Assembly: GCA_964600235.1 (NCBI GenBank)
Contig: CAZRIV010000010.1
Location: 1 to 64,000 of the forward strand
Origin: MWEI01 sp964600235
GTDB taxonomy: Bacteria > Desulfobacterota > Desulfomonilia > UBA1062
Reading direction: 5' to 3'
Length of the DNA: 64,000 nucleotides
Shown here one piece after another: positions 42,219-51,007 of this stretch. Both the position numbers and the translations under genes were made by a program. Each line of letters begins with the position of its first letter. Positions within the stretch are counted from its first letter, which is position 1. Below the pieces are notes generated by a model. That model was not told the DNA's origin. It worked only from the letters and a program-made list of their open reading frames with translations, and searched no databases.

Positions 42219-42485
42219 ATGGCTAATCATGCTTCAGCCTTGAAGAGGCAGCGTCAGAGTGAGAAGCGGCGCATGAGGAACAGGGGTCACAGGTCCGCGA
42301 TTAACACGACTGTAAAGAAGATATTTGCTTCCTTGAGCAATAAGGATACCGACAAGGCACGTGAATTGTTCCGTGACGCCGTGGCACATCTTGACAGCGC
42401 AGTTACCAAAGGGGCGCTGCATAGAAAGACAGCCTCCCGGAAGATCTCCCGCCTCACCAAGATGGTGAACGCGCAGCTTTCTTAG
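42219..42485 (+). CDS. rpsT: 30S ribosomal protein S20 (bS20)
   Basis: 88 residues, highly basic. MANHASALKRQRQSEKRRMR and KGALHRKTASRKISRLTK are the S20 signatures. It binds 16S rRNA early in 30S assembly. Strong promoter and ribosome site. It ends three bases before the convergent holA gene. Confidence 0.98.
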   Translation: MANHASALKRQRQSEKRRMRNRGHRSAINTTVKKIFASLSNKDTDKARELFRDAVAHLDSAVTKGALHRKTASRKISRLTKMVNAQLS

Positions 42486-42488
42486 GGC

Positions 42489-43484
42489 TTAAGGTCTGAG
42501 AGGTACCTTCTCCCCGTCCTTGTGGGGAAGCACAAGCCGCCCGATGACTTCGGTCAGGGCGGCATAAACGTGTACCAGCGAACTCGACTTGAGCCTCTGT
42601 TCAATCCTGCGGACGTCCTTCAGCAGGGATACAAGTTGTTTCACACTCCAAAGCGACTTGCGCCTTGATGACCGCTGGGCGACGAAGTCATGGATCTTCA
42701 TCTTCTTCCAGTCTTTCCCGGAGAGAACCACATAGTGGTTTATGATCTGGTTTTCTATCCTGCTCAGGAGTTCAAGCTCGGCCACGCCTGCGAGCTCCAG
42801 TTCGTAGAGACGTGACAGGGCATCCTTTTTCCGGTCGAAGAATGCGTCGAGAAAGGCAAATATGGCGGGTTCATGCGTGCGCATGACCGCATCGTGGACA
42901 TCGGCGCCGGAGATGGAAGGGGCCTGGGCCACATACAGGCATAGTTTTTTTATCTCGCTGTCGAGATACCACATGCTGCTCCCCCCAGTCATGTCCGCCA
43001 GCAGGGTGGCTGCATCCTTGTCGATCCTTTTCCCATGAAGGAGGGCCCTGCTCATGATCCAGGATATGCGCTCCGAGATGTTCCTGATGGACTCGAATCG
43101 GGCGATCCGGGCCTTGCCTTCAAATTTCTTCATGTATTTACTAAGCTCTTTATCAGGTTTATCGATCTCCATGATGAGTATCAGGGTTGTCATGTCGCAG
43201 GGGTTATCGAGGTATTTCATGAGCTGGTCAAGCTGTCTCGTGTTCAGCTTCTGGGCATTTCTGACGACGACCACCCTTTTCTCAGAGAGAAAGGGCATGG
43301 TGTTGCACAGGCTTATCATCTCATCCATGGATGGGTTTTCCTCGACATTGAAGACGGCCCAGTTCATGGATGCGTTCTCTCCAAGCTTCTGTTTTAACTG
43401 TGAGAGTCTTTCCTCGACAAGAAAGGTTTCCTGGGCTAAAAAAACTTCATTGGAGGTTGGCGGGGCCGATTGTCGAGCGCTCAT
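42489..43484 (-). CDS. holA: DNA polymerase III delta subunit
   Basis: 331 residues. The clamp-loader subunit that opens the beta clamp. N-terminal AAA+-like part (VFLAQETFLVEERLSQL; LSEKRVVVVRNAQKL), the HolA middle helix region (LADMTGGSSMWYLDSEIKKL) and a C-terminal collar domain. Start ATG 43484 overlaps the lptE stop (ATGA). leuS-lptE-holA is also the order in E. coli and many other Gram-negatives, which supports both small-gene calls. Confidence 0.9.
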   Translation of the reverse strand: MSARQSAPPTSNEVFLAQETFLVEERLSQLKQKLGENASMNWAVFNVEENPSMDEMISLCNTMPFLSEKRVVVVRNAQKLNTRQLDQLMKYLDNPCDMTTLILIMEIDKPDKELSKYMKKFEGKARIARFESIRNISERISWIMSRALLHGKRIDKDAATLLADMTGGSSMWYLDSEIKKLCLYVAQAPSISGADVHDAVMRTHEPAIFAFLDAFFDRKKDALSRLYELELAGVAELELLSRIENQIINHYVVLSGKDWKKMKIHDFVAQRSSRRKSLWSVKQLVSLLKDVRRIEQRLKSSSLVHVYAALTEVIGRLVLPHKDGEKVPLRP

Positions 43485-43957
43485 AGCTTGAGCACTGCCA
43501 CGGCCCGGGCGATCTGCAGGGAGACCTGCCTGCATGCCTCATCTAAGGCGTCTTCATCCTGGCCTCCGACCGAAAACGTCCCGGTATCCGTAAAAGTTGC
43601 CTGCCAGAGGCCTTTGCCTGATGTGTCGCTCAGCTTGGCGAGCACACTGATGGTAAGCCGGTAACGGTCGTCTGACTTAATGGATGTGGAGGTGATCCTC
43701 TCTCTTGATGAAGAAACCATGGTGCACGAGAGTCTGTGCTGCGGATCTTTGTTCGATATCATGCCCATGGAGGCAAAGGCCTGCTCCAGGAAGGAATCCA
43801 GGACCATGCCCGCCTCGCGGAGATGGGTATTGTTCGTGCTTGGATCCAGCGCGATCTTCTTGTCACCACCGGCCCCGTCGAGCACGAAGCCGTATGTGCA
43901 CGAAAACAGGCTGCTAGCCAGCAGCAACAATAATATTGACGATCTTGTTCGGGACAT
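43481..43957 (-). CDS. lptE: LPS-assembly lipoprotein LptE
   Basis: 158 residues with a lipoprotein signal (SSILLLLLASSLFSC; lipidated Cys about residue 20) and an alternating strand/helix domain (for example YRLTISVLAKLSDTSGKGLW, and DEACRQVSLQIARAVAVLKL at the end). LptE plugs the LptD barrel that inserts lipopolysaccharide in the outer membrane. Sequence is too variable for certainty; the call rests on size, lipobox and the leuS-lptE-holA order. It overlaps the end of leuS by 44 bases. Confidence 0.78.
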   Translation of the reverse strand: MSRTRSSILLLLLASSLFSCTYGFVLDGAGGDKKIALDPSTNNTHLREAGMVLDSFLEQAFASMGMISNKDPQHRLSCTMVSSSRERITSTSIKSDDRYRLTISVLAKLSDTSGKGLWQATFTDTGTFSVGGQDEDALDEACRQVSLQIARAVAVLKL

Positions 43958-46394
43958 AGATGACCTTGCGGATGGTTACCCCCTCGATGAACCGTTTCAC
44001 GTTCATGTCGGAGAATGCGGCCTTCTCCACCACGGCCTGCTCGGTATCCTTCGGCACCACGATAGTGGCACGGAGCTTGCCGTTTACCTGTACCGCGACG
44101 GTTGCACTCGAGCTCTCGGCCCAGGCGGGGTCATATTCGGGCCACGGGTGGTTGAAGAGCTGGCCTGAAAGCCCCATGGCCTCCCACAGCTCGTCGGCAA
44201 TATGAGGCACAAAGGGCGAGAGCATGATGAGCAGATGCTCGACGGAATACTTCAGCACTGCCGCCTCGTCCTTGCCTTTAACCGACTCCTTTACCTTGTA
44301 GAGCTCGTTTATGAGCTCCATCATGGCGGCAATAGCCGTATTGAACCTGAAGCGCTTGTCTATGTCCTCAGTGACCTTGCGGATGGTCTGGTGCGTCTTC
44401 CTCATGATGGGCTCGACGGATGCCGGTACGCTGCTGAATTGCGAGGTGCCTTCCATATCCCTGATGTCCATGACAAGCCGCCAGAGCCTGGTAAGAAAAC
44501 GGTAGGTCCCGTCTATGCCCTGGTCGCTCCAGTCCATGTCCTTTTCCGGCGGCGCTGCAAACAGCGTGAAGAGCCGTGTGGCGTCGGCACCGTAACGGGA
44601 GATCATGTCTTCCGGATCTATCACGTTGCCCTTGGACTTGCTCATCTTGGCGCCATCCTTGATGACCATGCCCTGGGTGAGCAGCCTGTCGAACGGCTCG
44701 TCAAATTCCACATGGCCGAGATCCCGCAGCACCATGGTGAAGAAGCGTGAATACATGAGGTGCAGGATGGCGTGCTCGATACCGCCGATATACTGGTCCA
44801 CGGGCATCCAGTAAGCCACTTCCCCGGCGTCGAAGGCCTTGTCCTTATGGCTGGGGCTGGCGTAACGGATGAAGTACCATGACGACTCCACAAAGGTATC
44901 CATGGTGTCGGTCTCCCGTTTTGCCCTGCCGCCGCAGGAAGGGCACGTCGTGTTCACGAACGATTCCACCTGCGCGATGGGGGAATCGCCCGAACCGGTG
45001 AGCTTCACGTCTTCGGGCAGTATTATGGGAAGGTCCTCTCTCTTCACCGGCACGGTTCCACATTTCTCGCAGTGAACCACCGGAATGGGCGCACCCCAGT
45101 AGCGCTGCCTGGATATGCCCCAGTCCCTCAGCCTGAAGTTAATGGTGGGTTCCCCCCTGCCGATGCTTTGCAGGTATTCGGTGATGCCTTTCATGGCTTC
45201 GGTGTTCTTCATGCCGTTGAATTTCTGCGAATTTATCAGTATGCCCTCGCCCTCATAGGCAGCCTCCATGGTCTCGGCATTGAGCTCTTCTCCCTCGGGC
45301 TGGATGACCACGATGATGGTGAGGCCGTATTTCTTGGCGAACTCGAAGTCGCGCTGATCGTGCGAAGGCACGGCCATGACCGCGCCGGTGCCGTAATCAT
45401 AGAGCACGAAGTTGGCCACATAGATGGGCATTTGAAAACCGGTGAGCGGGTTGATGCAGTATTTACCCGTGAACACGCCCTCTTTTTCATAGGAATCCGA
45501 GGTGCGGGTGATCTTGTCCTCCTTGAGGGTCTTCTCCACAAAGGCCGACACCGGGCCTTCCCAGTCGGTACCTTTGGGCAGTGTCTTGGCCAGGGGGTGC
45601 TCAGGTGCGATACTCATGAAGGTGGCGCCATAAAGCGTGTCGGGCCTGGTGGTGAAGACCTCGATGTCGTCATTCGTTCCTTCAATCTGGAATCTCAGCA
45701 GCGAGCCCGTGCTCCTGCCGATCCAGTTTTTCTGCATGATGAGCACGCGTTCCGGCCAGCCTTCCTTGAGGCGTTCGATATTATCCAGGAGCTCCTGGGC
45801 GTATTTGGTGATCTTGAAGAACCACTGGTCGTATTCCCTCAGGTAGACCTGCGTTCCGCAGCGCCAGCATGCGCCGTCTTCCACCTGCTCGTTTGCCAGC
45901 ACGGTCCTGCAGCTGTCACACCAGTTCAGGAACGTCCGGTCTTTATATACGAGGCCCTTCTCGAACATCTCTATGAAGAAGAGCTGCTCCCACTGGTAAT
46001 AGTCCGGGGCGCAGGTTGCGATCTCGCGGTCCCAGTCATAGCTGAATCCCATGCGCTTGAGCTGGACCTTCATGTACGCCATGTTCTCGTAGGTCCATTT
46101 TTTCGGGTGCACGCCACTCGCGATGGCGGCGTTCTCTGCGGGCATGCCGAAGGCGTCCCAGCCCATGGGGTGCAATACGTTAAATCCCTTCATCTTCTTA
46201 TAACGGGCCACCACGTCGCCGATGGTGTAGTTGCGCACGTGGCCCATGTGTATCCGGCCGGACGGGTAAGGGAACATCTCCAGGAGGTAATACTTCTGCT
46301 TGGTTTCATCGACCTCTACCTTGAAGAGCTTGCCGTCTTCCCAGCGTTTCTGCCACTTGGTCTCGATCTCCTGGGGTTTGTAGTCCGTCGTCAT
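43914..46394 (-). CDS. leuS: Leucyl-tRNA synthetase
   Basis: 826 residues, class I synthetase. HIGH motif in PYPSGRIHMGHVRNYT (about residue 42), the editing domain from about 220 to 400 with TTRPDTLYGATF, the tRNA synthetase insert and KMSKSKGN (about residue 580), then the anticodon-binding helical domain. It charges tRNA-Leu and clears mischarged isoleucine. First gene of leuS-lptE-holA. Confidence 0.98.
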   Translation of the reverse strand: MTTDYKPQEIETKWQKRWEDGKLFKVEVDETKQKYYLLEMFPYPSGRIHMGHVRNYTIGDVVARYKKMKGFNVLHPMGWDAFGMPAENAAIASGVHPKKWTYENMAYMKVQLKRMGFSYDWDREIATCAPDYYQWEQLFFIEMFEKGLVYKDRTFLNWCDSCRTVLANEQVEDGACWRCGTQVYLREYDQWFFKITKYAQELLDNIERLKEGWPERVLIMQKNWIGRSTGSLLRFQIEGTNDDIEVFTTRPDTLYGATFMSIAPEHPLAKTLPKGTDWEGPVSAFVEKTLKEDKITRTSDSYEKEGVFTGKYCINPLTGFQMPIYVANFVLYDYGTGAVMAVPSHDQRDFEFAKKYGLTIIVVIQPEGEELNAETMEAAYEGEGILINSQKFNGMKNTEAMKGITEYLQSIGRGEPTINFRLRDWGISRQRYWGAPIPVVHCEKCGTVPVKREDLPIILPEDVKLTGSGDSPIAQVESFVNTTCPSCGGRAKRETDTMDTFVESSWYFIRYASPSHKDKAFDAGEVAYWMPVDQYIGGIEHAILHLMYSRFFTMVLRDLGHVEFDEPFDRLLTQGMVIKDGAKMSKSKGNVIDPEDMISRYGADATRLFTLFAAPPEKDMDWSDQGIDGTYRFLTRLWRLVMDIRDMEGTSQFSSVPASVEPIMRKTHQTIRKVTEDIDKRFRFNTAIAAMMELINELYKVKESVKGKDEAAVLKYSVEHLLIMLSPFVPHIADELWEAMGLSGQLFNHPWPEYDPAWAESSSATVAVQVNGKLRATIVVPKDTEQAVVEKAAFSDMNVKRFIEGVTIRKVIYVPNKIVNIIVAAG

Positions 46395-46712
46395 AGTGCC
46401 TCCGTATCAATGTTGTGAGAACAATTAACACAACACCTCCCCTTCGTCCAGTCCCCTGTCCCGCGCCTGTTGGTCTTGAAAAACAGTTTAGATCATAGGT
46501 AGTTAGCGAATATGTGCAGAAGGCGGTTCGGGCATTATGTCATACCCGCCGACCCGAGAAGAGTATGAATTCGGCCTGTACAGAACTATGGATCCCCTCT
46601 GCATACGAATTATAGGCACAAGACCTCTGCTCAAATCCATGCCCATGGTGCAGAAGCATCTGAGATTAGCCTGTACAGGGTATTTGCGCTTGCATTTCAC
46701 GGCCATATTGAT
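46395..46712 (+). other. 318-base gene-free region between leuS and the PBP1A gene
   Basis: Divergent promoter space. It holds two copies of GCCTGTACAG (46574-46583 and 46669-46678; the inner CTGTACAG is a palindrome). A 64-codon open frame at 46537-46731 covers both copies and does not look like a protein. I could not place a convincing -35/-10 pair. Confidence 0.45.
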
Positions 46713-49175
46713 ATGTATGAAAACACTATGAGATGGCTTAAATTCATAATTCTCATCATGGTTATCGTCGTCGTATTCTGCTGCGCCGGAATATACCTTA
46801 TCGTTCTCAGGGGGCTTCCCTCCATCCAGGAACTCAGGGGTGACGAAGTGACCAAGCTCAGCAAGGTCACCGCCGCTGACGGTACCCCCATAGGTTACTT
46901 CCCCCCCGAAGGGAGGGTCGTCATGAGGGGTCACAATGTCCCCATCACACTCAAGAATGCCATTATCGCCGCAGAGGATTCCACCTTTTATGACCATGTG
47001 GGGCTGGAGCCCCGCAGGATACTGAGCGCCCTTTTCGCAGACATCAAGGCGAAATCGTATGTACAGGGTGCTTCCACCATTACCCAGCAGGTAGTCAGGT
47101 CGTATCTGCTCACCAATGAAAAGACCCTCACCAGGAAGATCAGGGAAATCGTTCTGGCACTGCGCATTGAGCAGGCACTTACGAAGGAACAGATACTGAA
47201 CCTGTACCTTGACAGGACCTATCTGGGAAGCGGGGCTTACGGCGTGCAGGCCGCTTCCCTTCGTTATTTCGGCAAGGAGTGCAGGGAGCTCGAGCTCTCG
47301 GAGATGGCCCTGCTGGCAGGACTGGCGCCTGCGCCCACGAGGTATTCACCGCTCAACGATTTCACTTCCGCCAAAAGAAGACAGTGGTATGTCCTTTCCC
47401 GCATGGTATCGGAAGGGTACATTACAGGTGACGAGGCCAGGGAGGCATACAAGGATCCCTTGAGGATCGTCGCAAGGGATGTCGCCCAATTCTCAGAATG
47501 CCCCTATATCACCGACTATGTGAAGTCGCTGGTGACCAAGCAGTTCGGCGAGGAAATCTTCAATACCGGGATCATCATCCGTACCTCGATAATACCGGAA
47601 CTCCAGCGGGCGGCAAACCTGGCCGTCCGCAAGGGGGTCATCGAGCTGGATTTGAGGCAGGGAAAGTACCGCGGGCCCATCAGAGATGCCCATCAGGAGG
47701 ATGGCACCCTCAAACCGTTGAGCCCTGATGACAGGGCCCGTATCTTTGCCTTGCAGTCGAACCAGCTTTCCTGGAGGGGATATGAACCCTATGAGCTATA
47801 CTGGGCCGAGGTGGCCAGGCTCGATCCGTTGACGGTGAAGCTCGGTACAAGAGTCCTCGAACTCGGGCCGAGCAGTTATGCGTGGATCAATCCCAAGGGG
47901 AAGTGGCGACCGGAAGGTATTTTAAAGGAGGGTGATCTCATCCTTCTGTGCTCGACACCAGGCGGCTTTGTGATCTCTCAGCAGCCTCAGGCCCAGGGGG
48001 TGCTCCTGGCATTTGACCTGGAAAAGGCGGGAATCCTTGCCATGGTGGGAGGCATTGATTATTCCCAGAGCCAGTTCAACCGGGCCATATACGCCAGGAG
48101 GCAGAGCGGATCGGCCATCAAGCCTTTCATCTATGCCGCAGCTGTTGACAAGGGTCTGACCCCGGCCTCCATCATTTTCGATTCGCCCGTATCCTACAAG
48201 GCCGGGGCGGATGAAGAGATGTGGCAACCGAAAAACTACGAGAACCGCTTCTACGGTGCGACCACATTGAGGACCGGCCTGGTCCTTTCCAGGAATGTGG
48301 TCACCATCAAGATCCTCAACGAGATAGGCCTTGACTATACCATCTCGTACCTCAGACGGTTTCAGATGCAATCAGAGCTGCCACGTAATCTGTCCCTTGC
48401 ACTGGGTTCCGGGTCGGTAACACCGATTAATCTCTTCAAGGGATATGCTGAACTTGCCACATACGGACAGAATTTCGATCCCCACCTTATTGAGAGCATT
48501 GTCCAGAGCGGCAAGGGGACGATTTACCGTGCCCCGGCAGGACCGGCTGTCTATCCACCCCCTGTGACTCCCGCTCTGACAGCGGGAACAGGTGGCGTTA
48601 TGCCGGACACGGCCTCCCGGGACGACGCAGGCATTTCGGCCCCTGAAATCAGTCCGGCCGATGCCGCTCAGTCCCGGTCAGGCGCCGATGTGAACACGCC
48701 CGTGCAGGATCACAGGATTATCTCAGCCCAGACGGCCTTCATCCTGACAAATATCCTCAAGGACGTGGTTCAGGAAGGTACAGGCTGGCGCGCCAGGGCG
48801 CTTATGAGGCCTGTTGCGGGAAAGACGGGCACCAGTGACGACAGCCGAGACACCTGGTTCATCGGATATACACCCGATGTCCTTTGCGGGGTGTGGGTCG
48901 GGCACGACAGTATGACCAGCCTCGGTCCCACTGAAACGGGCGGTAAGACGGCGTGCCCCATCTTTGTCGATTTCATGACAACCGCCCTTAGGGACAGGCC
49001 GGTGCGTGATTTCAGGGTCCCAGAGGGTGTTGTCTTTGCGAGGATCAGTTCAAAAACAGGTAAGCTGGCACTGGATGATTCTTTAGAAACCCGGTTCGAG
49101 GTCTTCAAGCAGGGTAGTGTCCCCGCAGCCGACGAGGTAGTTAACGACGATCAATTGCTCAAGGAGGTTTACTGA
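46713..49175 (+). CDS. Penicillin-binding protein 1A (bifunctional glycosyltransferase/transpeptidase)
   Basis: 820 residues. One N-terminal membrane helix (IILIMVIVVVFCCAGIYLIV), a GT51 glycosyltransferase (AAEDSTFYDHVGLE with the catalytic Glu; GASTITQQVVRSYLL), an OB-type insert, and a transpeptidase with SGSAIKPFIYAAA (SxxK), SRNVVT (SxN) and GKTGTSDD (KTG). It polymerises and cross-links peptidoglycan on the periplasmic side. A linker of about 60 Pro/Ala-rich residues sits before the KTG box. Start ATG 46713 or 46728. It overlaps the LysM gene as TGATG. Confidence 0.95.
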   Translation: MYENTMRWLKFIILIMVIVVVFCCAGIYLIVLRGLPSIQELRGDEVTKLSKVTAADGTPIGYFPPEGRVVMRGHNVPITLKNAIIAAEDSTFYDHVGLEPRRILSALFADIKAKSYVQGASTITQQVVRSYLLTNEKTLTRKIREIVLALRIEQALTKEQILNLYLDRTYLGSGAYGVQAASLRYFGKECRELELSEMALLAGLAPAPTRYSPLNDFTSAKRRQWYVLSRMVSEGYITGDEAREAYKDPLRIVARDVAQFSECPYITDYVKSLVTKQFGEEIFNTGIIIRTSIIPELQRAANLAVRKGVIELDLRQGKYRGPIRDAHQEDGTLKPLSPDDRARIFALQSNQLSWRGYEPYELYWAEVARLDPLTVKLGTRVLELGPSSYAWINPKGKWRPEGILKEGDLILLCSTPGGFVISQQPQAQGVLLAFDLEKAGILAMVGGIDYSQSQFNRAIYARRQSGSAIKPFIYAAAVDKGLTPASIIFDSPVSYKAGADEEMWQPKNYENRFYGATTLRTGLVLSRNVVTIKILNEIGLDYTISYLRRFQMQSELPRNLSLALGSGSVTPINLFKGYAELATYGQNFDPHLIESIVQSGKGTIYRAPAGPAVYPPPVTPALTAGTGGVMPDTASRDDAGISAPEISPADAAQSRSGADVNTPVQDHRIISAQTAFILTNILKDVVQEGTGWRARALMRPVAGKTGTSDDSRDTWFIGYTPDVLCGVWVGHDSMTSLGPTETGGKTACPIFVDFMTTALRDRPVRDFRVPEGVVFARISSKTGKLALDDSLETRFEVFKQGSVPAADEVVNDDQLLKEVY

Positions 49176-50914
49176 TGCATGTCCGGACGATCCCGCTGCT
49201 GGCAGCCCTGCTTGTATTCGCCCTGAGCGTTTCTGCAGCGGACATCACCCTTGTCAAGCATGCGCGGAGGGTCAGCCCTCAAGGATCGAGCCAGTACATA
49301 GTCAAGGAAGGCGATACCTTGCGGAGGATTCTCATGGAGGCATACAACGCAAAGGAAGAGGATCTCCCGGGCCTCTATAAGCGATTCAGACAGGATAATC
49401 CGGGCATTCTCGATCTTGACCACATACCCTCAGGCACCAAGATCGTAATACCCCTCAAAGGTACGGGCGAGACCAGGACCATTGTCGAGAAAAAGAAGGC
49501 CCTGGAGGAGCTGGAAGTGCGGGATGTCGCCCCTGATGAATATGTCATCAAGCAAGGCGAGCATCTGGCGAGGATCCTGAGGAGAGTGTACGGCGTACCG
49601 GACGAACTCATCTTCCATGAGTACATGGAGCTTATCAAAAAGATGAATCCCGAGATCAATGACCCGAACTATGTCAGGGCGGGTCAGAAGCTCAAGCTGC
49701 CCGATATAAAACGGGTCCTGGCAAAGGCAAGGAACTCGAAGGCCCCTGTGGCAGGGTCCCTGTCGGCAACCACCGCGGGTGTACAGCCGCAAAGGGAGAC
49801 TGCGGAACCCCGGAGAACTCAAGATCCGGACCGAGCAACACGGTCACCGGTTAAACAGGACACGGCCTCGACTGAGCCTGTCGCCCAAACGAAACCCGAG
49901 GCAGCGCCCGTGCAGCAGGCAGGCAATGGAAGTACAGGCAGGTCGGGAGCCGGAGGTGACCTGAAGGCGGTAAAAGGAGCCGTTTTCCCTGCCCTGGGGA
50001 GCATGGGCGGCACCAAGAGGGACAAGGGCATGTATTATATGCCCACGTCCGGGGGTACCAGCCTCTCAATTAATACCACGGAGATCCCTGTGATGGAGCT
50101 GGATACGGGGAAGAAGATCATCTTTGACATGAACGGCACCATCAGCCCCGAAGTGAAGGCATATATCGAGAAGGCCTTCCCCTCTTTCTCCGTTATTACC
50201 GGCTCCCAGGGGGATCTTGAAAAACTCATGGACAAGGTATTGAGCGTCTCCGGGTATTTCTCCATCAACAAGGATTCCAGTCCGCTCATCGTCGGTTCAG
50301 AGGAAAAACTGAGATTCTTCGGCAAGTGGATCGTATACAAGGATTTCTCCAGAAGAAATGTTTTTGTCATCAATCTGCTGGACCATGATCAGCAGAAGAC
50401 GCCCTGGACCATCAGGTCCTATGCAAAGAATTTCGGCATCGACCTCATAGAGATCGGCGGGAGGGAAACAGGGAAAGCACGGAAGAAGTACCCGCAGGTA
50501 ACGGACCTCAAGCGCTCCTACCCGGCACTTTTAAGCCGTCTCAATGTTCCCTATCAGGCCGGCAAGGAGATAGACCTGTTGAAGAGCGCCGTGGTGAAGA
50601 TAACCTACAAGGCCCCGGTGCTCGTGGACAGGTTCGTGCTGGCCGATGTCGCCCCTGATCAGGATATGGCCGAAAGGCTGCGTGAGATGTCGTATGAATT
50701 GATTGATACGAGCACAATGAAACCCGAAGGGGTGTTAAGGGCCATAGGCCTGGAGTTTGAAGGGCCTCCCCTCAAGGTGGCCATAGCGCATGGTCGGACG
50801 GAACTCGAGATACCCGGTCTGCGCATGGGGAATAATGTGATCCTCTTAAAGAGGATAGACAATGACATAGCATCCTACCTGGCGGCTTCCGGGATAAAGG
50901 TTATGGTGTGGTGA
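49175..50914 (+). CDS. Exported LysM protein with novel C-terminal domain
   Basis: 579 residues. Signal peptide (IPLLAALLVFALSVSAA), two LysM-like peptidoglycan-binding motifs (YIVKEGDTLRRILMEAYNAK at about 33 and YVIKQGEHLARILRRVYGV at about 120), then a Pro/Thr/Ala-rich low-complexity linker (about 185-265). The last 300 residues form a domain I do not recognise (for example LDTGKKIIFDMNGTISPEVK and SYAKNFGIDLIEIGGRE). It shares a TGATG overlap with the PBP1A gene, so a periplasmic cell-wall role is inferred. Confidence 0.75.
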   Translation: MHVRTIPLLAALLVFALSVSAADITLVKHARRVSPQGSSQYIVKEGDTLRRILMEAYNAKEEDLPGLYKRFRQDNPGILDLDHIPSGTKIVIPLKGTGETRTIVEKKKALEELEVRDVAPDEYVIKQGEHLARILRRVYGVPDELIFHEYMELIKKMNPEINDPNYVRAGQKLKLPDIKRVLAKARNSKAPVAGSLSATTAGVQPQRETAEPRRTQDPDRATRSPVKQDTASTEPVAQTKPEAAPVQQAGNGSTGRSGAGGDLKAVKGAVFPALGSMGGTKRDKGMYYMPTSGGTSLSINTTEIPVMELDTGKKIIFDMNGTISPEVKAYIEKAFPSFSVITGSQGDLEKLMDKVLSVSGYFSINKDSSPLIVGSEEKLRFFGKWIVYKDFSRRNVFVINLLDHDQQKTPWTIRSYAKNFGIDLIEIGGRETGKARKKYPQVTDLKRSYPALLSRLNVPYQAGKEIDLLKSAVVKITYKAPVLVDRFVLADVAPDQDMAERLREMSYELIDTSTMKPEGVLRAIGLEFEGPPLKVAIAHGRTELEIPGLRMGNNVILLKRIDNDIASYLAASGIKVMVW

Positions 50915-51007
50915 TACGCCAGGAAAGGAGCATAGTTTTACCATAAGAAATTTCTCCTGCCCGAACCTGAATGAAGGCATTCAATGTTCGATGAATAGCG
51001 GGATCAT

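Noticed and set aside
45072..46418. 448-codon open frame antisense to leuS
   Set aside because: It lies wholly over the N-terminal half of leucyl-tRNA synthetase in the opposite strand; a shadow frame.
46537..46731. 64-codon open frame before the PBP1A gene
   Set aside because: No ribosome site, unlikely composition, and it overlaps the start of the PBP1A gene; treated as non-coding.
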